Of a stretch of 55,406 nucleotides of DNA, positions 23,142 to 31,699 are shown piece after piece. Under the pieces are notes generated by a model, which had not been told where the DNA came from, did no database searches, and saw only the letters and a list, made by a program, of their open reading frames with translations. Positions within the stretch are counted from its first letter, which is position 1. Each line of letters begins with the position of its first letter. The position numbers and the translations under genes are program-made. This DNA comes from Balamuthia mandrillaris (lineage: Eukaryota; Discosea; Longamoebia; Balamuthiidae), in NCBI GenBank assembly GCA_031835245.1, contig JAVKOQ010000337.1, positions 1 to 55,406 on the forward strand, in the 5' to 3' direction.

Positions 23142-23299
23142 CAGCTTCAGAAGCTCAAAACGAGAGCGTTTCGAGTTTCCTCCCCTTCTCCACTCTTCTT
23201 TTGTGTAAATGAATAGGCACTCTCTTTCAAGGAACAAGATCAAGTTAAAACCAGAAGGAGCAATAACAAACTGCACCAAAAAAAAATAGAAAAAACAAG

Positions 23300-23384
23300 G
23301 CAAGGTCAGTTTTCAACCCTAGCCCACAAAGACAAACGCTTTGCTTAGGGTGGCTATTTAGGTAGAGAACTTCATGAGGCCCGA
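23300..23384 (-). promoter_or_regulatory. SECIS element candidate (3' UTR of selenoprotein W)
   Basis: Read on the minus strand, ATGA lies at 23375-23372 and the opposing GA at 23308-23307. Helix II starts AGTT (23371-23368) paired with AACT (23312-23309) and continues with TC/GA and ACC/GGT pairs. Exactly 12 bases after ATGA there is an unpaired AAA (23359-23357). Beyond it TAGCC pairs with GGCTA (23356-23352 with 23325-23321), which makes a form 2 SECIS with an apical extra helix. GGC/GCC closes below the core. It starts about 120 nt after the stop codon, on the right strand for the gene. Confidence 0.8.
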
Positions 23385-23493
23385 TTTTTCCTTCAGCGCG
23401 GCTTGCGTTCCTCTCAGTTTTAGGCTCTTGCCCACAGATTACTTGGGAACGGTCTGCGGCCGTTGCTTACACTCTTGAAGAGATAAATCCTTT

Positions 23494-23867
23494 TTAGGCC
23501 ACGCCCGCCTCTTTCAGGAGCTTGACAAGGTTCGCAGGGTCAGGGAAGCCCTTGCCAGCAAGTTTGCTCCAAACGACGGTGCCGTCCTCAGTGGTAACCT
23601 CAAAGGCTCCAACTCTATAGTATAGGATCAGGAAATGAAAAGAAAGAGGTGTGAGAAAAGCAAAAATGAAAAGCAGGTAGACGTGGTGAAATATTAAATA
23701 AATATTTTTAAAGATTTTGCAGGGCAAGGTAAAACGAACCTGGGTCTGCCTTTTTCGTTACCCTGAACTTCCACAGAGGGGAAGGCCTTTTCGATGGCCT
23801 GCGCGCATCTGCGGAAGGAGGAGGCGTAACCTCAGCTAGTACAGTATTCTATGTGCACGATCGGCAT
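23494..23867 (-). CDS. SELENOW: Selenoprotein W (in-frame TGA read as selenocysteine)
   Basis: Two exons (23740-23867 and 23494-23614) join to 82 residues. It starts MPIVHIEYCTS, then TGA at 23832-23834, then GYASSFRRCAQAIEKAF, so the redox motif is C-T-S-U, the C-x-x-U of selenoprotein W. After the splice the family motif GRPRVGAFEVTT appears, then the ending ANLVKLLKEAGVA. SelW-type proteins have a thioredoxin-like fold and act in redox regulation. No conventional open frame covers exon 1 because of the TGA, so automated gene calls would keep only the last exon. A SECIS candidate lies in the 3' UTR at 23300-23384. If the TGA were a plain stop the product would be only 11 residues, and the conserved sequence after it would make no sense. 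Confidence 0.9.
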
Positions 23868-24180
23868 GGAGGATGATGATAATGGGAGGGTTCGTTGGGT
23901 AAGGCTCAACAGGAATCGAGTGCTACGCGTTTTTGTGTTGGTTTGTTTTGGTCACCTTCTTTTTTCAACAACTTTTGTTTTTCTGGTTTAGGTGGATAAA
24001 ATAGGTGGCCCCTTAAGGACTATTGATTAAGGTGAGCTGACGTGTCAAAATGAGAACACGGAATATTTTTTTGGTGAATTTCGATTTTTATTTGAAAAAG
24101 TTTTCTGTTGGGGATCGGTGAAAAAAAATAAAGGAAAACCAGATGAAAGGCTTTATGCCCAGGTCTTCAGACAAACAACC
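23868..24180. other. Divergent intergenic region
   Basis: Between selenoprotein W (minus) and the retropepsin-like gene (plus). No gene. Contains the palindrome-like TGACGTGTCA near 24038-24047. Confidence 0.45.
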
Positions 24181-24984
24181 ATGCAGACCTATGCTCTCGA
24201 CACATTCGACGACCACATGATCATCACGCTGCCTGGCGATGATGCGGCCACGGCTGGGGGCAACCTGCGTGCCCTCATCGACACTGGCTGGGATCAGACC
24301 TTGGGACAAACGGGACACCCCAGCTTGGACCTCCTCAACCACACGTACCGAGTGAAGCCCACCTACGCCGGTCGTTCCGTCTCGGAACTGAACAAGCTGG
24401 TCGGGACCAACTTTCACTACCTCATTGGCACCAACGTCCTCTGCAAGCATACTTTCTACGTGGAATGGGAGGCCAAGCAGTTTCACCTCCTGAAGGGCTC
24501 TCAAGCTCTTCCTCCGCTTTCTTCCAAAGACGTTTGCCTTCGGTTAAGCAAGCAAGGGATCTCAACCCCACTGATCGACTTTGACCTCCTTCTCCCAGGC
24601 AGAGACACGCAGGAACGGCAGAGGCACACCTGCTTCATCGACACTGGAGCCAAAGTATCATACATCGTATCCAAAGCGGTGCCCAAAGGAGACCAAGAAA
24701 GGGCTGTGGACAAAGCAGAGGACTTTTTTCCAAGTTTTGGGGTTTGGGAGACGAACCTCTTCTCCCTGCCTGTCGCATTGGTGAGTGATGAGGAGGCGCA
24801 CGGCACGACGACAACAGATGTTACTTCATTGGATGTAAAGTTTGGGATGTTGCCCTCTCTCTTGGAGAAGGCGATGCTCGGAGGGACATGTTCTGCTATT
24901 CTTGGAAGTGACCTATTCAAGCATTACCGGCGTGTTGGCATCGACCTCGCTGGTGGGCTCTTGTATCTATCTCCATCCTCATAA
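24181..24984 (+). CDS. Single-chain tandem retropepsin-like aspartic protease homologue
   Basis: One exon, 267 residues, starting MQTYALDTFDDHM (the first in-frame ATG). Two lobes repeat the same pattern. Lobe 1 has RALIDTGWDQTL and later YLIGTNVLCKHTFYVEW. Lobe 2 has TCFIDTGAKVSYIV and later AILGSDLFKHYRRVGIDL. Each pairs a hydrophobic-DTG with a later hydrophobic-G-N/D loop, the two halves of a retropepsin monomer (clan AA). Known retropepsins work as homodimers; here both halves lie in one chain and both catalytic Asp are kept, as in pepsins. No transposon or LTR context surrounds it and the frame is open, so it is treated as a host gene. No signal peptide is seen. Function is unknown. Confidence 0.6.
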   Translation: MQTYALDTFDDHMIITLPGDDAATAGGNLRALIDTGWDQTLGQTGHPSLDLLNHTYRVKPTYAGRSVSELNKLVGTNFHYLIGTNVLCKHTFYVEWEAKQFHLLKGSQALPPLSSKDVCLRLSKQGISTPLIDFDLLLPGRDTQERQRHTCFIDTGAKVSYIVSKAVPKGDQERAVDKAEDFFPSFGVWETNLFSLPVALVSDEEAHGTTTTDVTSLDVKFGMLPSLLEKAMLGGTCSAILGSDLFKHYRRVGIDLAGGLLYLSPSS

Positions 24985-25052
24985 ATGAATCTTGTATAAC
25001 CGGGTGGCTCTGTTTTAAAGCAACAATAGCGACGAGCTGTTTCCGGGGGAGA

Positions 25053-25112
<60 letters not shown>

Positions 25113-25750
25113 AAGAGAAACGATGATACAAGACTTACTGCATGCCGATGTGGACAGGGGAGGGAGAGAGAGAGAGAGAGAGAGAGTGCGAAGAAATGAG
25201 AATGGACAACCTGTAAGTAAACACGTGAAACGCTGTGCACCTAAGGAAAATATCAAAATTGATCATATTTGACCAGAAATATCTGACTTTTCAGCAAATT
25301 TTCCATATCGACGATAACTGTTGAATAATATCTGTCCACAACAAATCACCACGATCAATTTTCCGAAAGGAAACGGCAAGGGAAAAAAGGGCAGCAAAAA
25401 AGCCCCTCCGCTTCTGCTCACTTTTAGCGGGGGAAACCTCGGTGTCGACGAGGACCACTCTCAAACCAAACCATTGCGCGTTGCTCAGCGAGTGGAATTT
25501 CACGCTAACAGCAGAGACAACCCCAGGCCACACAAACCTCTTTGAAGAGTTAGCGAGCGAGCTCGACGCCAAAGCCAAAAAAACAAAAAACAATAGGTAG
25601 TTGTGTGTGCTGGCAGGCGGGGGAGAGAAGGTTTCTTCTTCTTCTTCTTTGTTCTGTTGACTTTGAAACTCTCCTCTTTTGTTTTTTTTTTTTAAAATAA
25701 AACTTAGCAGAACCCTTGCTTTCATCCAGCCAAAGGCGAGACAGAGAGAG
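24985..25750. other. Intergenic region with two (GA)n tracts
   Basis: No gene supported. (GA)n tracts lie at about 25057-25109 and 25159-25187. Minus-strand open frames here consist mostly of the CT-coded Leu/Ser run. A T-rich leader precedes the ATG at 25751. Confidence 0.6.
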
Positions 25751-27220
25751 ATGCAATTGACCCTGGTCGTTGATGTGTACTACTTGCTGGCCTTCGTCGT
25801 GGGCTTTGTGGTCTGTCTCCTCTTCTTCAGGGCCACCAAACGAGCCAAGTCGAAGAAGAACAAGAACAGCGCCACTACCGCCCTGCCAAACTCAAACGTC
25901 TCTTCTTCTTCTTCGTCTTCTTCTTCATCTTCCTCGACAGTCCCTCAGATCAAAACGACTCCTCCCCAAGACTCCTCCTCAACCTCACTTACCGTCATCC
26001 CAGAGGAAGAGCCTCAAGGCCCCGCTACGCCTGCTGCTGGCAGCACCACGCTGAGGCAAAGAAAAGTGTCGGACAGCGCCGATGCAACCCCAACCAGACG
26101 TGTTCCCTCCTATCCAGGCCTGAGTGGCGCTGAAGGAAGAGGAACCTCCTCTGCTTTGGCTTCGTCTTCTTCTTCGGGTGTTGCTATACGTCCCATCAAG
26201 ACGAAAAAAACTGGCGCCCTTCTGTCTTCCTCTGACTCTGAGGAGAAAGCGCCCAAATCGGCAGGTGCTGGCACTGGAGGCAGCAGTTTGAAGGGTGCTC
26301 ACCTTCTCCAGGCACACCAGCAACAAACCAGAAGAGCCCACAGCACTGGACACCCTTATACCAAGGGACGCAAGCGCTTCTCAGTAGACCCTAGAGGAGA
26401 TCTCTCCCTCGCTGAACTCCAGGAGCTGAAACGTGCGTTTGCTGACCCTCTCTCTGGCATTCCAAGGCGCAACAAGCGTGTTCGACAAAAGACGTACAAG
26501 CAATGTTTCGTTGGTAAGCTTTCTTTGTGCTTCTTACGCCATTCAATTCTTCTCTTTCTTCATCCTTTTTCTTCTCATTCCTTACTCTTCGTTGTGTTTG
26601 TTTGATGTCTTATTTACAGGATCGCAGGCTGTTGATTGGTTGGTGGACAATGTTGCTGGACTGAGCAGAGAGAAGGCAGTGGACATTGGTGTGGTATTTT
26701 GGGCCAGTGGACTCTTTCGTCATATGAAGTCTCCATACCGTCCATTTAGTGATGGCCCCTATCTGTTTAGGTTTAAGGGCACAAAGGACATTGAGCGAGA
26801 TAGAAAGAAAGCACAAAAAATCCAGGCAAAGCGCAAACTGGTGCCCATGGCTAGCAACGTAGATAACGTTTTGGGTATTTCAGGTATGTAATGTAAACCA
26901 TTTCTTTTTTTTTCGTACAACAGTTTCTGACTTCGCTGTCTCCATTCTATTCCTTTCCTTTTCCGTTGCGTCAAAGCCGAGGATACTCGTCAGGTGGAGA
27001 AACTCAAAAGCCAAGAAGGATGGTTGGATGTGCAGGACGCGGGTGGATGGGTTAAACGCTGGTGTATAATGAAGACCAATCGGGAGTTGAATGCCTTGGC
27101 GTCTCCTGGTGAAGATCACACCGATTTGGGATGGTCACTACTGGTCTATGAAGAGTTAGTTGATTCCACTCTTAGTAGTCTCGTTAAAGAGATGATTGCT
27201 CCAAAGAGTGGATTAAAGGT

Positions 27221-27264
<44 letters not shown>

Positions 27265-29492
27265 GTTATCAATGAACAGATTAAGACAAGAGTGCAAAAA
27301 CATTTGCTGAAGGGTCATAAGAAAGTGTTTAGAGGAAAAAAAGCAATCGATTGGTTGCTAGCCAATAATAAGTGTGATAGCAAGGCTCAGGCCCTTGCTA
27401 TCATGAATTCTCTGCTGCTTAAAGGACTGGTTCGCGCTGTTACCACTGACGAGAAGTATTTTAGAGGTACGACCAACGGACGGCCTCCTCCTCATGCTTC
27501 TCTCATGGTGAAAGACAAGCTGACAATCCCTCTTAAAATTCCCAGACGGAAGTGACTTGTATAGGTTCCAAATTCACGCAGACGAGTGTAAAGAGGGTGA
27601 TAGTGATAAAGAGGACCATGAAGTCAACAACTCTGCCGATAAGGAAAGCCTAAGGAAGAAGATGCAGGGGCAACCTACTGAAACCAAGTGTAAGCTGATT
27701 TCCCACCGACAAGACCGCGTAAACCTTACTGATTGCATGCTACGGCTCGAGCGAGGAGGTAATAAGTTACCTTTGCTTTTTCTACTGCCTTTTTCTGCTC
27801 TTTTCTTTGCGTTGATTCCTTCCATTTTTACACTAACGCGTTTAAATATAGGTGGCCATATTCAGATAGTTATTTATCGACTGGACAATAAACCAATATT
27901 ATACAAACTTGAACGGCCACAGTCACAAAACCCAGGGCTTATGTGGTTGCCTGTCAGGGACGAAAGTGCCTTTGCACTTCCCAACGACTTCATCATTCGC
28001 GTTCCGGAGAAGGACGATGCCAAAGTCAAAGGGTGGATCTTTGCTTTGGAATATGCCATAGCACTGGGCAGTGCCACTGCAACTCCTACCGTGATAAAGG
28101 TGCCACAAGAAGAATTCGATTCTCAGTACGAGGGAGAGGAGGAAGAAGAAAGCGAACCACTCTCCGTGGAAGAAGATAAAGACAGTTTGGAAGAACATGA
28201 GGAGGCCACAATGGAGGACGAATTGTTAGATAAAACGCCGTCAGAGGAGGAGGAGGAGATCCCTAAAGACCTCATTGATTCTGGTGAACGGGCAGTGCTT
28301 GCCCAGATGAAGAAAGAATTGCAAGCAGGTATGTGTCTCTCTTCCTCTCTCTGTTTTTTTATTGTGTCACTATGGGATTATTTTGTATGTTGTCTTGTCT
28401 CATGTTAGCCCAACTCAATACAGAGAAGGAGAAAGATCCCTCTGCTAGTTCGCCAGTGGACTGGACGGCAGTTACAGACGAACAGAAGCTGCTGTTTCTA
28501 CGAGCACGAAAGTTGGAAGTGAGACCTGCCATTGAACTTATGAAGAGCTCCATCGCTTTCCGGAAAGAAAACAACTTGTTGGACATCAAAATATCCGATG
28601 TTGGCCCGGTATGCCTTTTTTTAACTCTCTTTCTTTCACTCTTCTTTATCTCATTCATCTCTCTTTTGATCTCTTCCCATTAAAGGCTGTAACGAGCGGA
28701 ATGCTGCGACTGATACCAGATGCAACAGATAAGCAAGGAAGGGTGTTGTTATACATAATGCCACAATATTATAACCCTTCCAAAATAACACCAATGGACA
28801 TCGTCCGTGGCGTTATGTATTTGCTTGACACGTAATGCTACCTCTTCTTTTTTGTTTTTGATTGTTGTTCATGTTTCATTTTGTATTTGTACTGACGATT
28901 TTTTGTGTTTAGTGCGATGTTGCATAATCCACAGGTGCAGCGGTCTGGCTTCAGCATCATTGTTGGGTGTAAGAATTCCAAGTATTCTAACTTTGACCCA
29001 AAAATGCCCAAACCCGTCATCGACGGCATTGTCAGCAAATATCCAGGTTTTTTTACTCTGTCTCTCTCTCTCTCTCTCTCTGTCTGTCTATGTCTCACCA
29101 AAGTGTACAGGACGAGTTGGTCATATCATAATCACTGATATTCCTTGGTTCTTCCGCTTTATATGGATAGGTATATCTTTCAACCTTCTCTCTCCCTCCT
29201 TCCTTCGCTATCCACTCTGTTTGTAACTTTTCTGAATTCGTTTATATTTGTTCTTTTGTCTGTTTTTAAAAAAGTGATTCGACCACTGTTGTCGGAGGCA
29301 TTGGCCTCCAAGTTCCACATAGTGGCCAAAGAAGCACTGACCGAGTTTGTGGATGCCTCCTCTTTATTGGCGCAATACGGCGGCAGCAAAGAGTTTGACC
29401 CAGAGGAATGGATAGCAATGCGACACCGCATCGAGGGCATTCCTTACTCTGCCTCTTCCTCTGATTCTCACAAGAAACACAAGCACAAATAG
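25751..29492 (+). CDS. Membrane-anchored DEP-DEP-PH-CRAL/TRIO (Sec14-like) protein
   Basis: Eleven exons (25751-26513, 26620-26883, 26977-27218, 27265-27466, 27546-27758, 27852-28328, 28409-28608, 28686-28831, 28913-29046, 29111-29170, 29275-29492) join to 972 residues. A signal anchor at residues 5-30 (YYLLAFVVGFVVCLLFF) is followed by about 190 Ser/Thr-rich residues. DEP domain 1 spans about 225-320 (KTYKQCFVGSQAVDWLVDN, YLFRF). PH-type start GWLDVQDAGGWVKRWCIMK comes next. DEP domain 2 (HKKVFRGKKAIDWLLANNK, LYRF) follows, then a PH-like end (FIIRVPEKDD, KGWIFALEYAIALG), an acidic stretch and a CRAL/TRIO domain (about 750-940: FLRARKLEVRPAIELMK, HIIITDIPWFFRFIWI). DEP domains bind GPCR tails or membranes; Sec14 domains carry lipids. 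This suggests a tethered lipid sensor. Confidence 0.85.
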
Positions 29493-29724
29493 GAGTTTTT
29501 TTTCCACATCGCAACAACGAAGAGACCTTTGTTATGTATAGAGAGGTTTATTTATTTTAATTTTTGGATACTTCAACTCTTGTTGCTCCTCTTTGCACTC
29601 TGTTTGCTTGTGTTCCTGTTTCGTCTTTGTTTTTATTTAGCTTAACGATGAAGACCGGCATTATCTCCCTATCCGAAAACTTTCGCGCCAAGTCTTCCTC
29701 CTCCTCTTCTCCATCCTCTTTTGC

Positions 29725-30035
29725 TCACACCACTTCCACTTTTTGCCGAAACGTCAGAATGAATCGACCGCAGCGAAACACGTTTGGCATACTTTCCTCC
29801 TCTAACACAGAAAGCAACACGCGGGAAATAGTTCCAACGTGAATCTTTGGCACGCTATGATAAAGCATCCGCATCGGTCCACCAAACAGCAACACATCTC
29901 CAGAACGAAGTATTAATGAAGAGGTCTGCTCTTCTTCATCATCTGCAGATGCTTCGTTCTTGTAGATTTTCATTCTTTGGCGATAGAGAAAAGTGGCGTC
30001 GTTACCGAGCGATAACGAGATAATGAGAGCTGTGA
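29725..30035 (-). pseudogene. AlkB-like 2-oxoglutarate dioxygenase, C-terminal exon only
   Basis: Single exon beginning at a likely 3' splice site (AACTCACAG just before it on the minus strand). It codes LIISLSLGNDATFLYRQR, then LRSGDVLLFGGPMRMLYHSV and RFILTFRQ. These are the C-terminal half of the AlkB fold: the jellyroll strand, the second iron-binding His in LYHSVPKI and the Arg pair that binds 2-oxoglutarate. The exons that would carry the first His and Asp (HxD) are absent: the sequence changes to an unrelated plus-strand gene fragment within 40 bp. AlkB enzymes remove alkyl groups from nucleic acids or proteins; this fragment alone could not act. Confidence 0.65.
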
Positions 30036-30078
30036 GTTGCAAATGGTTCTTTCGAGGCAAGCAACTTCATGGACATGT

Positions 30079-30623
30079 AGCAGTTTGCAGCACTATACAA
30101 CGCCAAAGAGTTTAAGTTCTTGTGCCTTAACTTCCTCTGCCAGAACTTCCAAAGGAAAGAATTTCAGGACGTGCTAAGGGAGAATGCAGAGTTGCGAAAT
30201 GAGGTCATACGATGGTTCTGGAATAACACAAGCGATGGTGAGTCTCCTTTCTTAGCCCCTATTTAGTTCTCATCCTCCTCCTTTATTTGTTATTCATTAT
30301 TAGGTTTTGCAGTATCCTGTGCTGCCTGCTCTGCTACCTTTTTGAGGATGCCAGGGAAAAAAAAACCACCCAACTGGGACCAGGAGACCTGCAGCCTCTG
30401 TAGCCGCTTTTTTTGTGCTGATTGCATGCAGATCACCGAAAAGTTTTACCATGATCTCTATGAATTCAAAGGCAACGAATACAAGCCACGCATACACATG
30501 AAGAGGACCAGTATAATCAATGACAAGACCTACTACAACTGTGGAGAAGCTTTCAAGTACGTGGCCATTTGTCATCAATGCAGAGATTTGATGGCTATCT
30601 ATCGCGCCACTTTTCCGTCTTGA
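30079..30623 (+). pseudogene. BTB/FYVE-like protein, C-terminal fragment
   Basis: Begins at a likely 3' splice site (ATGTAGCAG before 30079) with ALYNAKEFKFLCLNFLCQNF, which resembles the end of a BTB/POZ domain. An intron at about 30240-30302 is followed by zinc-ligand pairs: CAACSATF, CSLCSRFFCADC and CHQCRDLM. This cross-braced pattern is FYVE/PHD-like. The upstream BTB exons do not exist here: the next gene to the left (ending at 29492) is unrelated and the AlkB fragment lies in between on the other strand. The reading frame of the fragment itself is open to its stop. Confidence 0.55.
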
Positions 30624-30885
30624 ATACAGAGGAGAAGGCGCTTGCTTGTAACGGCAGGCCTCCTTTTAAATAAAAGGCCCAAAAAAAAGATATTCCTTGT
30701 ATGAATTTAAAAGACTTGATTGTAGTGCTTCTACTCGCTTATATCCAAGGCAGGGGTTAGAAGGTGCTGGTCTATTGACCACTGATGGGCAGACTGATAC
30801 TGACCTTGTTTACTACTAATCCTTTTTGTAGCCTCCCTTGCTAGCTGGGAGGTAGGCTCTGGCTTCATGCCTCCTGTTCTAACTA
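30624..30885. other. Short intergenic region
   Basis: No gene seen. Follows the BTB/FYVE-like fragment and precedes the 3' end of the interrupted coiled-coil gene. Confidence 0.4.
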
Positions 30886-31274
30886 CTACACAGTGCCTTT
30901 GGGCAAGATGCTTTTGGCCTTCTCCAAGTAAGCTTCACCTTCTTCCAGCCTTGCTCTAGCCTCTTCCAAGGCTTCTTCTGCTACTGCTTTGGCCTGTTCG
31001 CTCTGATGATGAGCCGCCTCTGCTTCAATCGAGGCTTCTCTGGCTGCATTCTTGGCCTCATTTCTTGCACGAGAAGCGGCCTGAGCAGCATGCGCTGCTT
31101 CTGCTCGGGCCTCAGCAGCAACCTGGGCGACCTTGTCTGCCTTCTTTATGTCCTGCATGATCTTGGCATGACGCAGGGGTAGAGGATCATCCCCAAGATG
31201 CTGTACCAGCTCGTTCTTGGCTTTGTTGCGGGAACCAGACCGCCTTCCTCGCTGGCCCTCTTTAGCGCTGCAGT
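30886..31274 (-). pseudogene. Interrupted coiled-coil host gene, 3' part
   Basis: Minus-strand Ala/Glu/Arg-rich helix (IMQDIKKADKVAQVAAEARA, NEAKNAAREASIEAEAA, EEARARLEEGEAYLEKAK) ending KSILPKGTV. The 5' part of the same gene lies at 34984-35510, on the other side of a Mutator-like transposon. The 9-bp duplication CGCTGCAGT (31266-31274) marks the break. Reading directly across the restored empty site leads to a frame different from the coiled-coil frame of this part, so at least one frameshift came besides the insertion. Confidence 0.6.
31266..31274. repeat. 9-bp target-site duplication, left copy
   Basis: CGCTGCAGT, identical to 34984-34992, directly outside the left terminal inverted repeat. 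Nine bases is the standard length for Mutator-like elements. Confidence 0.9.
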
Positions 31275-31361
31275 GCAAAAATGGTAGATATCCCACCCCA
31301 CGACCATAAACTTCCCACCCCACCGATAAAAATTCCACCCCTCAGGTAAAAGTCCCAACCT
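31275..31361 (+). repeat. Left terminal inverted repeat of the MULE
   Basis: Begins GCAAAAATGGTAGATATCCC. It contains three to four tandem units with cores CCCACCCCAC, CCCACCCC and CCACCCCTCAGGTAA. Matches the reverse complement of 34896-34983 with moderate divergence outside the cores. Confidence 0.85.
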
Positions 31362-31699
31362 ATTAGGGTGACATGAATTATGAGTAACTCTATCGTTACA
31401 TTGCTACTGTGTTTCTCTTTGCTTGGCGAGAGGAATAACCGTTGTAAAAGAAACTGTCAGGAATTGAAAGCATGCTGTATCCTTGGTCAACGGTTATTCC
31501 TCTCACCATTCTTGCCCGCCATACTTTTCTTTTTGTTCCCGCCTTTTTTTTCAATAACGTTACCGTTACTTTTTCTTGGGTTGTAACAAGGTCTTCTTCT
31601 TTAACTTTTTTCTTTCAACTAGAAACAGCTACACACAACCATCACACACCTTTTTTGTTTGTTTGGCTTTTTGTTTTTTCCTTTTTTTTTTTTCTCATT

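Noticed and set aside
25016-25256. Minus-strand frame opposite the (GA)n tracts
   Set aside because: Made of Leu/Ser from the CT repeat; no start context or domain.
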